NCBI RefSeq assembly: GCF_051013375.1
Contig: NZ_CP142125.1
Source of the DNA: Kordia algicida
Lineage (GTDB): Bacteria; Bacteroidota; Bacteroidia; Flavobacteriales; Flavobacteriaceae
Reading direction: 5' to 3' (one strand)
Length of the DNA: 64,000 bases
Made by a program: the position numbers and the translations under genes. The notes beneath the pieces are model-generated. The model was given only the letters and a program-made list of their open reading frames with translations. It had not been told where the DNA came from and did no database searches. Within the stretch, counting starts at the first letter, position 1; the number at the start of each line of letters is the position of its first letter. Shown here in pieces: positions 8,488 to 17,680 of this stretch.

Positions 8488-9129
8488 TTATTGTCGTGTA
8501 AACACTGAAGTTGAGGTAACCGTTGTAGAAACAACAATGCCTTCAACATCTTGTACTTCTTGTTGATCTTGTACAAAAGTTAATGTTTGTCCGTCTGCAC
8601 TAAGTGTATATTGTAATTCTTGTGGCATGTCCGCAATGGCACTTGTATCCAAACCATCTACTTGAAGATCGTAAAATGCGCCTCCAACTGTCATCATATT
8701 AGCTCCAGTAATTTCGTATGTTCCTGTTCCTGAAACATTGGTATAATTTTGTGTTGACGTTGCAGTTTCATCTGGAGTTGTTACTGTGTATGTTATGTCA
8801 TAATTACCTTGCGTACTAAATGTTTCGTTGTCGGTAAAAGTAACTGTGTAATCTAAATTTTCTCCTGTAATCACAGAAGTTGCTGAAGTTGTAAGATCGC
8901 CAACGGTAACGGAAGATTCTGTCCCTGCATCTAAAGAAACTGCGCTCCATGTACCAACAATAGAAGTTGGATCACTTGGATTTGATGGATCACTCGGATT
9001 TGTTGGGTTGTTTGGGTTTGTCGGATTTTCCACAATAGCTTCTTCTACACCATCATCAAGTGCTTCATTTTCGCATGTAAATGCCGTTAAAGAAATAAAT
9101 ATTACTAATAAGAAAGATAGTTTTTTCAT
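8488..9129 (-). CDS. Secreted lipoprotein with lipocalin-like beta domain
   Basis: I place the start at the ATG at 9129, where MKKLSFLLVIFISLTAFTC forms a signal peptide with a Cys that could be lipidated, although the box AFTC is not ideal; the frame extends nine codons further upstream. The mature protein has an Asn/Pro/Ser/Asp linker (NPTNPNNPTNPSDPSNPSD) and then a domain starting IVGTWSAVSLDAGTE that resembles flavobacterial lipocalin-like or META-like lipoproteins (VTFTDNETFSTQGNYDITYT, YTLSADGQTLTF). Length is about 213 residues. The function is unknown; location in the periplasm or on the surface is inferred. The IS3 element ends 11 bp after its stop codon. Confidence 0.65.
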   Translation of the reverse strand: MKKLSFLLVIFISLTAFTCENEALDDGVEEAIVENPTNPNNPTNPSDPSNPSDPTSIVGTWSAVSLDAGTESSVTVGDLTTSATSVITGENLDYTVTFTDNETFSTQGNYDITYTVTTPDETATSTQNYTNVSGTGTYEITGANMMTVGGAFYDLQVDGLDTSAIADMPQELQYTLSADGQTLTFVQDQQEVQDVEGIVVSTTVTSTSVFTRQ

Positions 9130-9214
9130 CTGGAATCGGTTTTTAATTTCAAACAAATGTACTAAAATAAGCGAGTTATCCTAGTATTTCAACAGAATCG
9201 ATGTGGTGCATTTG

Positions 9215-10545
9215 CTATTTCACATATTTCGTTTTCTTGATGAAACTGATCGTTACAAACGATAATAAGAAAAATATCGCCAAGAATAATACAGACCATT
9301 GCATGGAACCTGTAATGGCATTCAAAGCTCCAAAAACAAGCATTCCCAATACAATGGCTATTTTTTCTGTTACATCATAAAAGCTAAAGTACGTCGCCGT
9401 ATCATCCGTTTCTGGAAGCAATTTAGAATATGTTGAGCGTGATAAGGATTGAATTGCGCCAAGCACCAAACCTATTAATCCGCCCAAAGCGTAAAAATAA
9501 AAGGCAATATTATCTTGGTTTTTATCTAATAAAAATGCTACAAAAAAACTACGCCCCAAATGATTATGGTGACTTTTAAAGCTGTGAGATTTCCAAAAGC
9601 TTTAGAAACTCTTGAAAATATAAATGCTCCAAAAATGGCAACGAATTGTACCAATAATATGGCTCCGATAAGATTTGTATCTGGCAAGCCCAATTCTGAA
9701 CTTCCAAAGATTCCTGCCATGTAAATAATAGTTTGCACTCCAACACTAAAAAAGAAAAATGATATTAAAAACGTACGTAGTTGTGCATAATTTTTAAGTT
9801 CTGTCCACACTTTTCCTAATTCCTTAAATCCGCTTGTTAAATATCCTTTTTGTGGTGTACGTGTATGTTCATTTTTGGGTAATTTTCGGTAGGTGACTTG
9901 TGCAAAACCTAACCACCAAACTCCCACAACGATAAATGTGATGCGTGTGGCTTGTCCTGCTGTTTCAAATCCGAAAGTATCGTAAAACATAATCATTGCC
10001 AAACAGATAATGAGTAATAAAATAGAACCAATGTATCCCATAATAAATCCTTTGGCACTTACGGCATCTTGCTGTTCAGGATGTGCTACTTCGGGTAAAT
10101 AAGCGTTGTAAAATACAATACTTCCCCAAAAACCAATTCCTGAAGTGATGGTGAGTAAAATTCCAATCCACAATGTGGCTTCATCTTTAAAAAAGTACAA
10201 ACCGATAATAGACAACGAACCTAACAGACAAAAGAATTTTAGGAATTTGAGTTTGTTTCCTGTGTAATCCGCAATTCCAGAAAGTATTGGCGAAATAAAA
10301 GCTACGATTAACATAAAAAAAGCAATTGTGTAACTCATTAATGTTTCAGGATTCCAGTCTGTTCCCAAAAATGGAATGGTTTCAGTGAGCTTGAAACTTT
10401 CAAATTCTTTGGTTACACCTGCATAATAAATAGGAAAAACCGCAGTACTTATGACTAATGAGTATACAGAATTTGCCCAGTCGTAAAATGCCCAAGCATT
10501 GATTAATTTTTTATCACCTTTTTGCAATCCAGTAGTTTTTGCCAT
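9215..10545 (-). pseudogene. UMF1-type MFS transporter, split by a one-base frameshift in a homopolymer
   Basis: Two adjacent minus-strand frames together make one transporter of about 440 residues. The first (10545 to 9538, 335 residues) starts MAKTTGLQKGDKKLINAWAF with the YDWANSVYSLVIST signature of UMF1-family MFS proteins and about ten membrane segments. It ends abruptly in IIIWGVVFL. The second frame (to 9215) continues FFVAFLLDKNQDN, then ALGGLIGLVLGAIQSLSRS and LLPETDDTATYFSFYDVTEK, both family hallmarks. The break is at a run of seven A on the plus strand (9542-9548); one more base would restore a single frame. It may be a real loss, a phase-variable run, or a sequencing error. The substrate is unknown. 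Confidence 0.85.
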
Positions 10546-10676
10546 AATGTGTATGCTCTAAATAAAATTAATGTATTTTAATCTTTTAGCTTCTTCAAAA
10601 ATTGCTTTTCAACGAAATTAGTTCAACTAACAACTTTGAATGCGTCTTTTCAGACTTTTCAAAGTTGAGTTTCACT

Positions 10677-10703
10677 AAAAAAAGCTGCCCAATTTGGACA
10701 GCT
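10677..10703 (-). terminator. Terminator of the M48 protease gene (minus strand)
   Basis: Read on the minus strand, AGCTGTCC-AAATT-GGGCAGCT is followed by seven T. It lies 37 bp past the stop codon of the gene at 10740. A second 10-bp perfect inverted repeat, caactttgaa/ttcaaagttg (10631-10667), lies just beyond and may act for the transporter start region or as a back-up stem. Confidence 0.8.
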
Positions 10704-10739
10704 CCTAAAATACAGATTTATTTTTGAATGTGTGTTAAT

Positions 10740-11564
10740 TTAAAATTTTCCTAACGAACGATAAGTTGTCACACCAAATTTTCTAGCTTCTGCTTTTGCT
10801 CTATCTGCTTCTGCTTGCAAATTCTGTACACGTTTTTCACTTGATGGATGCGTACTTAAAAATTCTGGTGGTGCTTGTCCTCCACTTTTTGCTCCCATAC
10901 GCTTCCACAATTCTGAAGCTTCATCTGGATTGTATCCTGCAATTGCCATCAAATAAATTCCGATTTTATCTGCTTCGTTTTCGTGTTTTCTACTAAATGG
11001 TAACATTCCTAATACATTAGAACCTACTCCATAATATTGATTAAAAGCCTGACGAGATTTATCATCTTTAATGGCAATATTTCCTGCAATTGCTAATCCT
11101 TGCTGTAAATACGCGGCACTCATACGTTGCTGCCCGTGATTTGCCAAAGCGTGCGCAACTTCGTGTCCCATAATTGCTGCAATGGCTGTTTCATTTTCAG
11201 CTACAGGTAGAATTCCTGTGTAGAATACAATTTTTCCACCTGGCATACACCAAGCATTTACCGCTGGATCTTCCACCAAATTATATTCCCATTTGTAATC
11301 TTTTAAATATCCTTGTTGTCCGTTAGCATCTAGCCAACGTTCGGCAGCTACAGCAATGCGCTCTCCTACTCTTTGAATCATTGCAGATTTAGAAGTTCCT
11401 GTTACTACTTTATTTTCATTTAAAAATTGATCGTACTGTGCAAAAGCTGTTGGAAATAATTGGTCATTTGATACAAATGCCATCGTTTTTTTTCCTGTAA
11501 ACGGATTTGTAGCACATGATAAAACCAACAGAAATATAGAGAGAAATAATAATGTTTTCTTCAT
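10740..11564 (-). CDS. M48-family zinc metalloprotease lipoprotein
   Basis: The 274-residue protein begins with a lipoprotein signal (MKKTLLFLSIFLLVLSC, Cys at about 17), so it is membrane-anchored. The catalytic motif HEVAH is near residue 134 (IMGHEVAHALANHG) and the third zinc ligand Glu is in HENEADKIG near residue 195. The ending THPSSEKRVQNL is the typical C-terminal motif of the BepA/LoiP-like M48C proteins. Such proteins degrade or help fold outer-membrane proteins. The gene has its own terminator and no obvious operon partner. Confidence 0.9.
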   Translation of the reverse strand: MKKTLLFLSIFLLVLSCATNPFTGKKTMAFVSNDQLFPTAFAQYDQFLNENKVVTGTSKSAMIQRVGERIAVAAERWLDANGQQGYLKDYKWEYNLVEDPAVNAWCMPGGKIVFYTGILPVAENETAIAAIMGHEVAHALANHGQQRMSAAYLQQGLAIAGNIAIKDDKSRQAFNQYYGVGSNVLGMLPFSRKHENEADKIGIYLMAIAGYNPDEASELWKRMGAKSGGQAPPEFLSTHPSSEKRVQNLQAEADRAKAEARKFGVTTYRSLGKF

Positions 11565-11712
11565 AAGTATATTTTTAGGTTATTATAAAATTCTTTGATT
11601 ATTGTATTACAAAATTACATAATATCCAAATATATGATTAAACCAAAAGATCTATTTCTTTAACTCAAAAAAAAATCTCAATTTTGAAAAATCTTAGATA
11701 TCTTACCAAAAA

Positions 11713-12582
11713 ATGAGTCAAACTGCACAAAATTCAAAGCCTGAACCAACTGTTCAGGTTCCCAAAGTAATCCTATATACAGGACGTTTTTTACAATTTA
11801 TTGCGCCATCTATTGCCGCCAAATATGCACAGCGACTTTTTATCACTCCGCTAAAACATAAAATGCCAAAGCGTGAATTTCATATGGATAAAAATTCACA
11901 ACAAGCTTCGTTGCACATTCCTAGTATCCAAAAAGATATTATAACCTATACCTACGGAAATGGTAAAAAAAAGATTTTGTTAGCGCATGGTTGGAGTGGA
12001 CGCGGCACACAATTGGTAAAAATTGCAGATCATTTTGTGAAATTAGGCTATCAAACCATAAGTTTTGATGCGCCTGCACACGGAAAAGCACCTGGAAAAT
12101 TGACTTCTATGCCTGAATTTATTGAAGCTATCCATGAAATAGACAAACAATTTGGACCGTTTGAATTTGCCATTGGTCATAGTTTGGGTGGAATGGCTTT
12201 ATTGAATGCTGTTCGTGAAGGTTTTCAGATTAAAAAGTTAGCCACGATTGGCGCGGCAGATGTCATAACAGATATTATTCTACATTTTACTCGTACGCTT
12301 ACGCTAAAAGATTCTGTTGCAACGAAGATGAAAGCAATTTTAGATTCAAAATTCGGACGTGATATTGATTATGCTTCTGCGAGTAATGCCGCCAAAGAAG
12401 TGAATATTCCAACCTTAGTGGTTCATGATGAAGATGATGTAGATGTTGCTGTAAGTTGTGCGTATGCAATTCATAAAGCATTACCAAATGGAACGCTTCA
12501 TATTACACAAAATTTAGGACATCGTAGGATTCTTGGGAATAAAGAAGTGATTGAAAAGGTTGAAGATTTTTTACTCCGTTAA
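11713..12582 (+). CDS. Alpha/beta hydrolase
   Basis: The 289-residue protein is a cytoplasmic alpha/beta hydrolase. The oxyanion-hole region is LLAHGWSGRG, the nucleophile elbow is AIGHSLGGMA (Ser near residue 158), an Asp sits in VVHDEDDVDV, and the His is in TQNLGHRRIL near the C-terminus. The N-terminal 60 residues carry no signal peptide and replace a usual membrane anchor. Flavobacterial homologues are mostly annotated only as hydrolases; the substrate cannot be read from sequence. The nearest genes (M48 protease, a lipoprotein) lie on the opposite strand. Confidence 0.85.
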   Translation: MSQTAQNSKPEPTVQVPKVILYTGRFLQFIAPSIAAKYAQRLFITPLKHKMPKREFHMDKNSQQASLHIPSIQKDIITYTYGNGKKKILLAHGWSGRGTQLVKIADHFVKLGYQTISFDAPAHGKAPGKLTSMPEFIEAIHEIDKQFGPFEFAIGHSLGGMALLNAVREGFQIKKLATIGAADVITDIILHFTRTLTLKDSVATKMKAILDSKFGRDIDYASASNAAKEVNIPTLVVHDEDDVDVAVSCAYAIHKALPNGTLHITQNLGHRRILGNKEVIEKVEDFLLR

Positions 12583-12620
12583 ATGTTTAATTTTTATAAA
12601 TAAATAGCACACAGCATAAA

Positions 12621-12816
12621 TTAACGTGAGTTCGACTTAAGAAATTACTGAAAAATAATTAATTGTTAGTTCGAGCATTATCGTAGATACCGAGCGTAGC
12701 TCACGAGAATACTATAAAAAAATCGATTGAATCTCGACTGCGCTCGATTTGACATTAAGATACAATGCACTAATAATCAGACACGTGATAAATTAGTAAT
12801 ATCGAACTGACGTTAA
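12621..12816 (-). repeat. Short MITE-like element with AACGT(C/G)AGTTCGA ends (copy A)
   Basis: This 196-bp stretch begins ttaacgtgagttcgac and ends tatcgaactgacgttaa, that is, the same pair of ends as the 295-bp repeats at 14230 and 24089 but in the opposite orientation. Its interior is different and shorter and contains tcgactgcgctcg, another dispersed flavobacterial motif. No coding frame is present. It is probably a deletion or recombinant derivative of the same non-autonomous family. Confidence 0.65.
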
Positions 12817-12844
12817 ATTAATTGCATTTATCATTCACAATAGT

Positions 12845-13618
12845 TTATTCTACTGTAATTGTTTTATCAAACGGAATGTCAAATTTACCTTCTCTATGAT
12901 AAAATCGCAACATTCCATTTATTTTGTAAATTCCTGTTTGTAATGAATCAAGCGCAACATCAGCAATAGCGTAATTATCTTTCAGTTTATACTCGACTTT
13001 TTCTTCTACACCATTCCTTTCGATTTTATCGATTATAATATGTCTGTTTTCTTTAATGGCTTGCCCATGCCGAGAAGTTAACGTAAGTTTAATTCCACTT
13101 TCCGTTTTTCTGGTAATAATATCATCTACTTTTACTGAATATAATCCGTCAACCGCATACGTTATTCTACTTGCATACTCAAACACATACGCCATTGCAA
13201 TTACAAGTCTATTCTTTATATATTTTAGCGTTAAATCATTCGAATTCGTTATGGGTTGTTTAAATGCTGGTAATAGATAATCTTTTCTATTATTTACCAT
13301 TTTGGGTACTTCATTTAGAATTTCGTCTGATTCCGCAATGATGCTTTCAAGATTGCTTTCTTTATGCTTGATTGCACTATCTATTTTCGAAATTAGCATT
13401 TCAAATTTCACATCTAATTCATGCAGATTTTCAATTTTTTTCCTTGGCACATCTTCAATCATCCGATAATAATCGCCTTTGTTTTTATTTAATGTTCTGT
13501 TGCTGAATTCATAATTTGCCTGTAAAAACAAGTGCATTTCACTCAATTCTTCTTGTTGCGTATTACAAGAAAAAAAAGTAGAAATGATTAGAAAATAAAC
13601 TAAAATTTGATTTTTCAT
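12845..13618 (-). CDS. Hypothetical lipoprotein
   Basis: The start is taken at the ATG at 13618, because MKNQILVYFLIISTFFSC is a clear lipoprotein signal with Cys at 18; twelve further codons upstream are open but do not fit. The mature protein is first helical and charged (LHELDVKFEMLISKIDSAIKH), then beta-rich (GIYKINGMLRFYHREGKFD). This helical-then-Ig order recalls, faintly, the ectodomain of the gliding/secretion protein GldM, but the similarity is too weak to name it. About 257 residues. Its location in the envelope is inferred. Confidence 0.6.
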   Translation of the reverse strand: MKNQILVYFLIISTFFSCNTQQEELSEMHLFLQANYEFSNRTLNKNKGDYYRMIEDVPRKKIENLHELDVKFEMLISKIDSAIKHKESNLESIIAESDEILNEVPKMVNNRKDYLLPAFKQPITNSNDLTLKYIKNRLVIAMAYVFEYASRITYAVDGLYSVKVDDIITRKTESGIKLTLTSRHGQAIKENRHIIIDKIERNGVEEKVEYKLKDNYAIADVALDSLQTGIYKINGMLRFYHREGKFDIPFDKTITVE

Positions 13619-13798
13619 TTTGCTAATTGGTATGATTGTTTTTGGTTGAGTCAACTCACTGGTAATTTATGTATAACGGGAATTCTTGTTATTTATGCTT
13701 CACCCAACTTATTTATTTTTGAAGCTACAATTTTGTTACGTAGGTTAAAATCGTCCCAAGTAACTTTAATCTTTACAATACACAATCTTGCGAAAGCA

Positions 13799-13830
13799 CA
13801 AAAAAAGCCAAAACAAAACGTCTTGACTCT
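13799..13830 (-). terminator. Terminator downstream of the first RiPP precursor gene
   Basis: On the minus strand the sequence AGTCAAGACG-TTTT-GTTTTGGCT is followed by T7. The stem uses G-U pairs. It lies about 20 bp past the stop codon of the peptide gene at 13850 and closely resembles the perfect terminator at 14617. Confidence 0.6.
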
Positions 13831-13849
13831 TATATTAAACAGTCTGTAA

Positions 13850-14044
13850 TTATTTATTCCCTTTACAAGAAAGATTTCCTGATTGTGGAAAACAATCATT
13901 GAATCTGCAAGAATGTGCATCCGTAAAAGGATCACATGATACTGAACAGTAAACAGAACCTGTTCCTCCTGTTAATTCATTTGAATCAAAATTGGAGATG
14001 AATTTTTTGTTGAGGTGTAAGGATTTTAGATTCTTTTTTTTCAT
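13850..14044 (-). CDS. GG-leader RiPP precursor peptide (class I lanthipeptide-like), five Cys
   Basis: The 64-residue peptide has the leader seen in Bacteroidota natural-product precursors: MKKKNLKSLHLNKKFISNF, then SNELTGG ending at residues 26-27. The 37-residue core has five Cys (33, 37, 46, 51, 60) and eight Ser/Thr, and would be released at the double Gly. Such leaders precede lanthionine-type or other thiol-modified peptides exported by C39-peptidase ABC transporters. No modification enzyme or transporter lies in the window, so it is an orphan precursor whose maturation genes must be elsewhere if it is used. A second precursor with nearly the same leader is at 17513-17680. The dedicated terminator supports expression. 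Confidence 0.75.
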   Translation of the reverse strand: MKKKNLKSLHLNKKFISNFDSNELTGGTGSVYCSVSCDPFTDAHSCRFNDCFPQSGNLSCKGNK

Positions 14045-14229
14045 TTTGAGTATATTTTTAAATTATTAATGAATCAAAAGTATGTCTTAAGTAATTCAAA
14101 ATTACAAGACTAATTATCGTAATTTATAAATTCAGACTGATTTCGGTTTGTGAAAGTATTTTGTTAGTTGAATATTAGAAATAATTGTTATTTCAATGCT
14201 TTAAGTCTCCAAACATAGTTTTAATAAAT
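14045..14229. promoter_or_regulatory. Upstream region of the RiPP precursor gene
   Basis: This is AT-rich intergenic sequence that must hold the promoter for the minus-strand peptide gene. I see no other gene or structured element before the MITE-like repeat begins at 14230. Confidence 0.4.
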
Positions 14230-14524
14230 AACGTCAGTTCGATATAAATCATTCAATTTACATTTATAGTAATTTTAAAAATAATCCTGCTATATAATTC
14301 ATTTTCAGTGTTTTATTTTCATTTTCTTTGCTTACCCAAAGAAAAGAAACAAAAGAAAGGGAACTTTTCCAGAGGTATTTTTAGTTTTTCTTTTAGGAAA
14401 AAACTAAAACCGCATGAATTTTTCTAAATTTTCTCCAAGGTTTCGAAAATTTTTAACGAAAAACTCCTGCTATACTGCGGAAAAGAATAGTTTCAAACTA
14501 AAATTATTACGTCGAACTCACGTT
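14230..14524 (+). repeat. 295-bp MITE-like repeat (copy B)
   Basis: It begins aacgtcagttcgatataaat and ends tcgaactcacgtt, so its ends are inverted repeats of each other apart from one base. A second copy of exactly the same length at 24089-24383, in the same orientation, differs at about eight positions (about 97% identity by eye). Both copies are flanked by aaat on both sides, a possible short target duplication in AT-rich DNA. The interior holds tttgcttacccaaagaaaag and other purine-rich stretches but no reading frame, so if mobile it depends on a transposase supplied elsewhere. Confidence 0.8.
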
Positions 14525-14616
14525 AAATAGTCTTTGAAAGAACGTGAAAACCTTGATACGAGTTTGTTATTCTAATTCGCTTGATAAGACAATTTGAAGT
14601 TTTTAATCTTGCAAAA

Positions 14617-14648
14617 ATAAAAAAAGCCAAAACAAACGTTTTGGCTCT
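14617..14648 (-). terminator. Terminator of the GH31 glucosidase gene (minus strand)
   Basis: The stem AGCCAAAAC/GTTTTGGCT (9 bp, loop of 4) is followed on the minus strand by a T run. It lies about 105 bp past the stop codon at 14753, beyond the heptamer repeat array. Confidence 0.85.
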
Positions 14649-14698
14649 TGTATTTTTCAATCTCAAATATGATCATTTCGACTGCGCTCAATAAAACA

Positions 14699-14749
14699 CA
14701 TTTAGCATTTAGCATTTAGCATTTAGCATTTAGCATTTAGCATTTAGCA
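14699..14749. repeat. Tandem heptamer array (CATTTAG)n
   Basis: About 7.3 perfect copies of the 7-bp unit catttag end three bases before the stop codon of the GH31 gene (minus strand), so the array is in its 3' untranslated region. A similar heptamer array with a different unit occurs at 46192. Copy number may vary by slippage. Confidence 0.9.
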
Positions 14750-14752
14750 AAA

Positions 14753-17155
14753 CTATCCAATAATGTGAATCTCAGAGAAATCTTTATCTACGATCATTGC
14801 GCCTGTTGTTGCCGCTTTGACATCGGTTAAGGAAACAGTAACGTTGTCCAACTGAATTTCTTTGATTTCAAATGGTAATCCGTGTAAGTTGAGTCTGAAT
14901 TTTTCATATTTCGCTTCAAACTTTCCTTCTTTATGTTGTTGGATAATTAATTCGTTTGGCTTTCCTGTGAGTTTAAAAGTTCTTAAACTGTAACGACCTT
15001 TCGTATAATCGTAACCATCATGTGCATCGTCAAATAGTTGTGAACGCTCTTTTCCTTCTTTGTAATATACATCAAGTGTTACTTCGTCAATTTCTTTTTC
15101 GCCTACGTATTGTTGTACAGGATATTTTGGAATAATAGCTCCTTCTTGTACAAAAATTGGCATGCTATCAATTTCTGCATCTACCCATTTTTCTTTTCCA
15201 CCTTCTACCAATTCATCTGTCCAGAAATTATACCATTTTCCGCGTGGAATGTACATACGACGACCTTTACTGTTTGGTTCTTGAATTGGACATACTAAGA
15301 TTTTATCTCCAAAAACAAATTCGTCAGTTCTGTAATGCGTTTGATGATCTTCCTGATCGAACATTACCAACGATTTTAATAACGGCGTTCCATGATCGAC
15401 TAAATTCCAAAAAGCTGTATATAAATATGGTAAGAGTTGATAGCGTAATTCTACAAACTTTCGCACTACGTCTGTGACATCTTCATCAAAAGCCCATGGT
15501 TCTTGATCGCCATGATCTCCTGAAGAATGCACTCTACAAAACGGATGAAAGATTCCAAGTTGAATCCAGCGTGTGAATAATTCTCCTTGCGGTTGTTCGG
15601 CGAATCCACCAATATCACTTCCCACAAAGGAAAAACCAGACATTGACATACGTTGTGCTTGTACATTGGCAATCCATAAATGTTCCCAAGTTGCGACGTT
15701 GTCACCTGTCCATGTTGAGGTATAACGTTGTGTTCCTGAATATGCTGCACGTGTAATGACAAACGGACGTTTTGGGTAGTTAAATTTCTTCAATCCTTGA
15801 TATGTGGCACGTGCCATTTGCATTCCATATACATTGTGTGCTTTACGGTGACTGCACGGATTTCCATCGTAATCGTGACGAACATCGTCTGGGAATGTTT
15901 TGTTTGGCACTTCCATTACCGCAGGTTCGTTCATATCGTTCCAAACACCTTTAATGCCGACATCTTCAATTAATTCTTTGAATAATCCTGACCACCAATC
16001 TCTAACTTCTGGTTTGGTAAAATCTGGAAAGTAACATTCGCCTGGCCATACTTTTCCTTTCATGTAAGGCCCGTCAGCACGTTTACAGAAATAATCTTTA
16101 TCTAATGCTTCTTTAAAAACATCGTAGTCTTTGTCAATTTTAATTCCTGGATCAATGATTGCAACCGTTTTAAATCCGTCATCTGCGAGTTCTTTTACCA
16201 TTCGCTTCGGATCAGGAAAATGATTTTTATTCCAAGTGAAACAACGGAAACCATCCATATAATCAATATCCAAATAGATGGCGTCACACGGAATTTTTAA
16301 GTCTCTGAATTTCTGCGTGACTTCTTTTACATTACTTTCTGGATAGTAACTCCATTTACATTGATGATATCCTAATGCCCATAATGGTGGTAATTGATGC
16401 GGTTTCCCTGTCAAATCTGTATAACTTTCTACGACATCTTGCATTTGTGGTCCGTAGATGAAATAGTAATTCATTTCACCACCTTGCGCCCAAAAACTGG
16501 TAACGTTTCTGCGTTCTTGAGCAAAATCAAAGTAACTTCTAAAAGTATTGTCAAAAAAGATTCCGTAGGCTTTGTTATGATGCAAACCTGTGTAAAACGG
16601 AATGGCTTTGTATATTGGATCGGTATGTTTTCCGTATGCATACGAATCTGTCACCCAATTTTGAAAACGTTTTCCTTTTAGGTTTAAATGATCTGGCTTG
16701 TCTCCCAATCCGAAATAGCTTTCACGTTCATTGACCGTTTTGCTCATTTTTACAATATTTCCACCGTATTCATAACTTTCTTCCCAGTGAAAACCTAGTT
16801 CGTCTTCATTTACCAACGTATTGTCTTTTGCATCATACAATTGTATACGCATGTTTGTTTTTGCAATGTGACAGATCAATTTGGAAGTTGTGACAATATA
16901 TTTTTCTTCATCTTCTTCAATTGCCAAATGATTGTATCCTGTACTAGCGTATTTGGTAATGGCGTAAGAGAAATCATTTTCAAAAGTTCCTGTGGTTGTG
17001 TACCGAAAACGCAAGACACTATCGCGTACGATTCGCATTTGCAATACGACATCATTTTCAGCAGTAAAGTATAGTGTATCTACGTCCTTTCGGAAGTTTA
17101 TTATTTTGGAAGGAAATAAATTTCCTTTGTTTTCTAATTCTGTATTTACAATCAT
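14753..17155 (-). CDS. GH31 alpha-glucosidase
   Basis: The 800-residue protein has the GH31 layout: an N-terminal beta domain (about residues 1-230), a TIM barrel with the nucleophile Asp in GVWNDMNEPA (near residue 405) and the acid/base Asp in WTGDN (near residue 482), further GH31 motifs SDIGGF and HPFCRVHSS, and C-terminal DUF5110-type beta domains (FDDAHDGYDYTKGRYS). It would hydrolyse terminal alpha-1,4 or related glucosidic bonds in maltodextrin or glycogen. No signal peptide is seen, so it is probably cytoplasmic. It follows glgE-mak-glgB on the same strand but is separated from glgB by about 1 kb containing a peptide gene. A LacI-like palindrome lies upstream at 17234. Confidence 0.93.
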   Translation of the reverse strand: MIVNTELENKGNLFPSKIINFRKDVDTLYFTAENDVVLQMRIVRDSVLRFRYTTTGTFENDFSYAITKYASTGYNHLAIEEDEEKYIVTTSKLICHIAKTNMRIQLYDAKDNTLVNEDELGFHWEESYEYGGNIVKMSKTVNERESYFGLGDKPDHLNLKGKRFQNWVTDSYAYGKHTDPIYKAIPFYTGLHHNKAYGIFFDNTFRSYFDFAQERRNVTSFWAQGGEMNYYFIYGPQMQDVVESYTDLTGKPHQLPPLWALGYHQCKWSYYPESNVKEVTQKFRDLKIPCDAIYLDIDYMDGFRCFTWNKNHFPDPKRMVKELADDGFKTVAIIDPGIKIDKDYDVFKEALDKDYFCKRADGPYMKGKVWPGECYFPDFTKPEVRDWWSGLFKELIEDVGIKGVWNDMNEPAVMEVPNKTFPDDVRHDYDGNPCSHRKAHNVYGMQMARATYQGLKKFNYPKRPFVITRAAYSGTQRYTSTWTGDNVATWEHLWIANVQAQRMSMSGFSFVGSDIGGFAEQPQGELFTRWIQLGIFHPFCRVHSSGDHGDQEPWAFDEDVTDVVRKFVELRYQLLPYLYTAFWNLVDHGTPLLKSLVMFDQEDHQTHYRTDEFVFGDKILVCPIQEPNSKGRRMYIPRGKWYNFWTDELVEGGKEKWVDAEIDSMPIFVQEGAIIPKYPVQQYVGEKEIDEVTLDVYYKEGKERSQLFDDAHDGYDYTKGRYSLRTFKLTGKPNELIIQQHKEGKFEAKYEKFRLNLHGLPFEIKEIQLDNVTVSLTDVKAATTGAMIVDKDFSEIHIIG

Positions 17156-17512
17156 GTTGTAGATTTAAGATATTATGTAAAAAAACGCAAAAGTTTAGAG
17201 AATTAAAAGCTTTAAAACCCTGAATTATTAACGATAACGTTATAGTTATGTATTATTATTGAAAAGTGAGTTTTTTAGTGAGTTTTTTGTGAATTTCTGA
17301 TTATCAGGTGTTCTAAATTTGAAATTCAACTAATACAAAAATCTATTTGTACCTCGAACACATGAATACTTTTTAGTTTTTTTGTTGGCACAAGCTGAAA
17401 AATTTGCGCTAGCGTTGGATTGTATTTTTTTATTTGTGGAAAAAAATAGAAAAAGTGAACCGAAGTCCACTTTTACAAATTGATTCATCAAAAAATCTTT
17501 TTTTATGTAATA
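17156..17512. promoter_or_regulatory. Region upstream of GH31 gene with operator-like palindrome
   Basis: The palindrome ATAACGTTAT at 17234-17243 lies 79 bp upstream of the GH31 start. Palindromes with a central CG of this sort are the usual operators of LacI-family regulators of sugar genes, but no LacI gene is in the window. A short direct repeat, gtgagttttt, occurs nearby. No gene is visible in the rest. Confidence 0.35.
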
Positions 17513-17680
17513 TTATTGACACATTGTATCACAACGCGTTTCACAAATACTAATTCTACAGCTAAAAGATGCACACATATAATGGAATGTATCTCTTCCA
17601 CCTGTTAGTGTTTGTTCGTAGTTAAAATTTGAAATAGATTTTTTGTTAAGCGCTAATGATTTTAGATTTCTTTTGTTCAT
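17513..17680 (-). CDS. Second GG-leader RiPP precursor peptide, 55 residues, five Cys
   Basis: This short frame is easily missed. It starts at an ATG at 17680, reads MNKRNLKSLALNKKSISNF, then YEQTLTGG ending at residues 27-28, and stops at TAA (17513-17515). The leader matches that of the peptide at 13850 at most positions (NLKSL, LNKK, ISNF, LTGG). The 27-residue core has five Cys (36, 41, 46, 50, 54), as in the first peptide, but is otherwise different in sequence. This is the pattern of precursor families in which one set of enzymes modifies several cores. No enzymes are nearby. The conserved leader and spacing strongly support a real gene. Confidence 0.8.
   Translation of the reverse strand: MNKRNLKSLALNKKSISNFNYEQTLTGGRDTFHYMCASFSCRISICETRCDTMCQ

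Noticed and set aside
13693..13935. 80-residue minus-strand frame
   Set aside because: It overlaps the first RiPP precursor and its terminator in another frame and has no features of its own.
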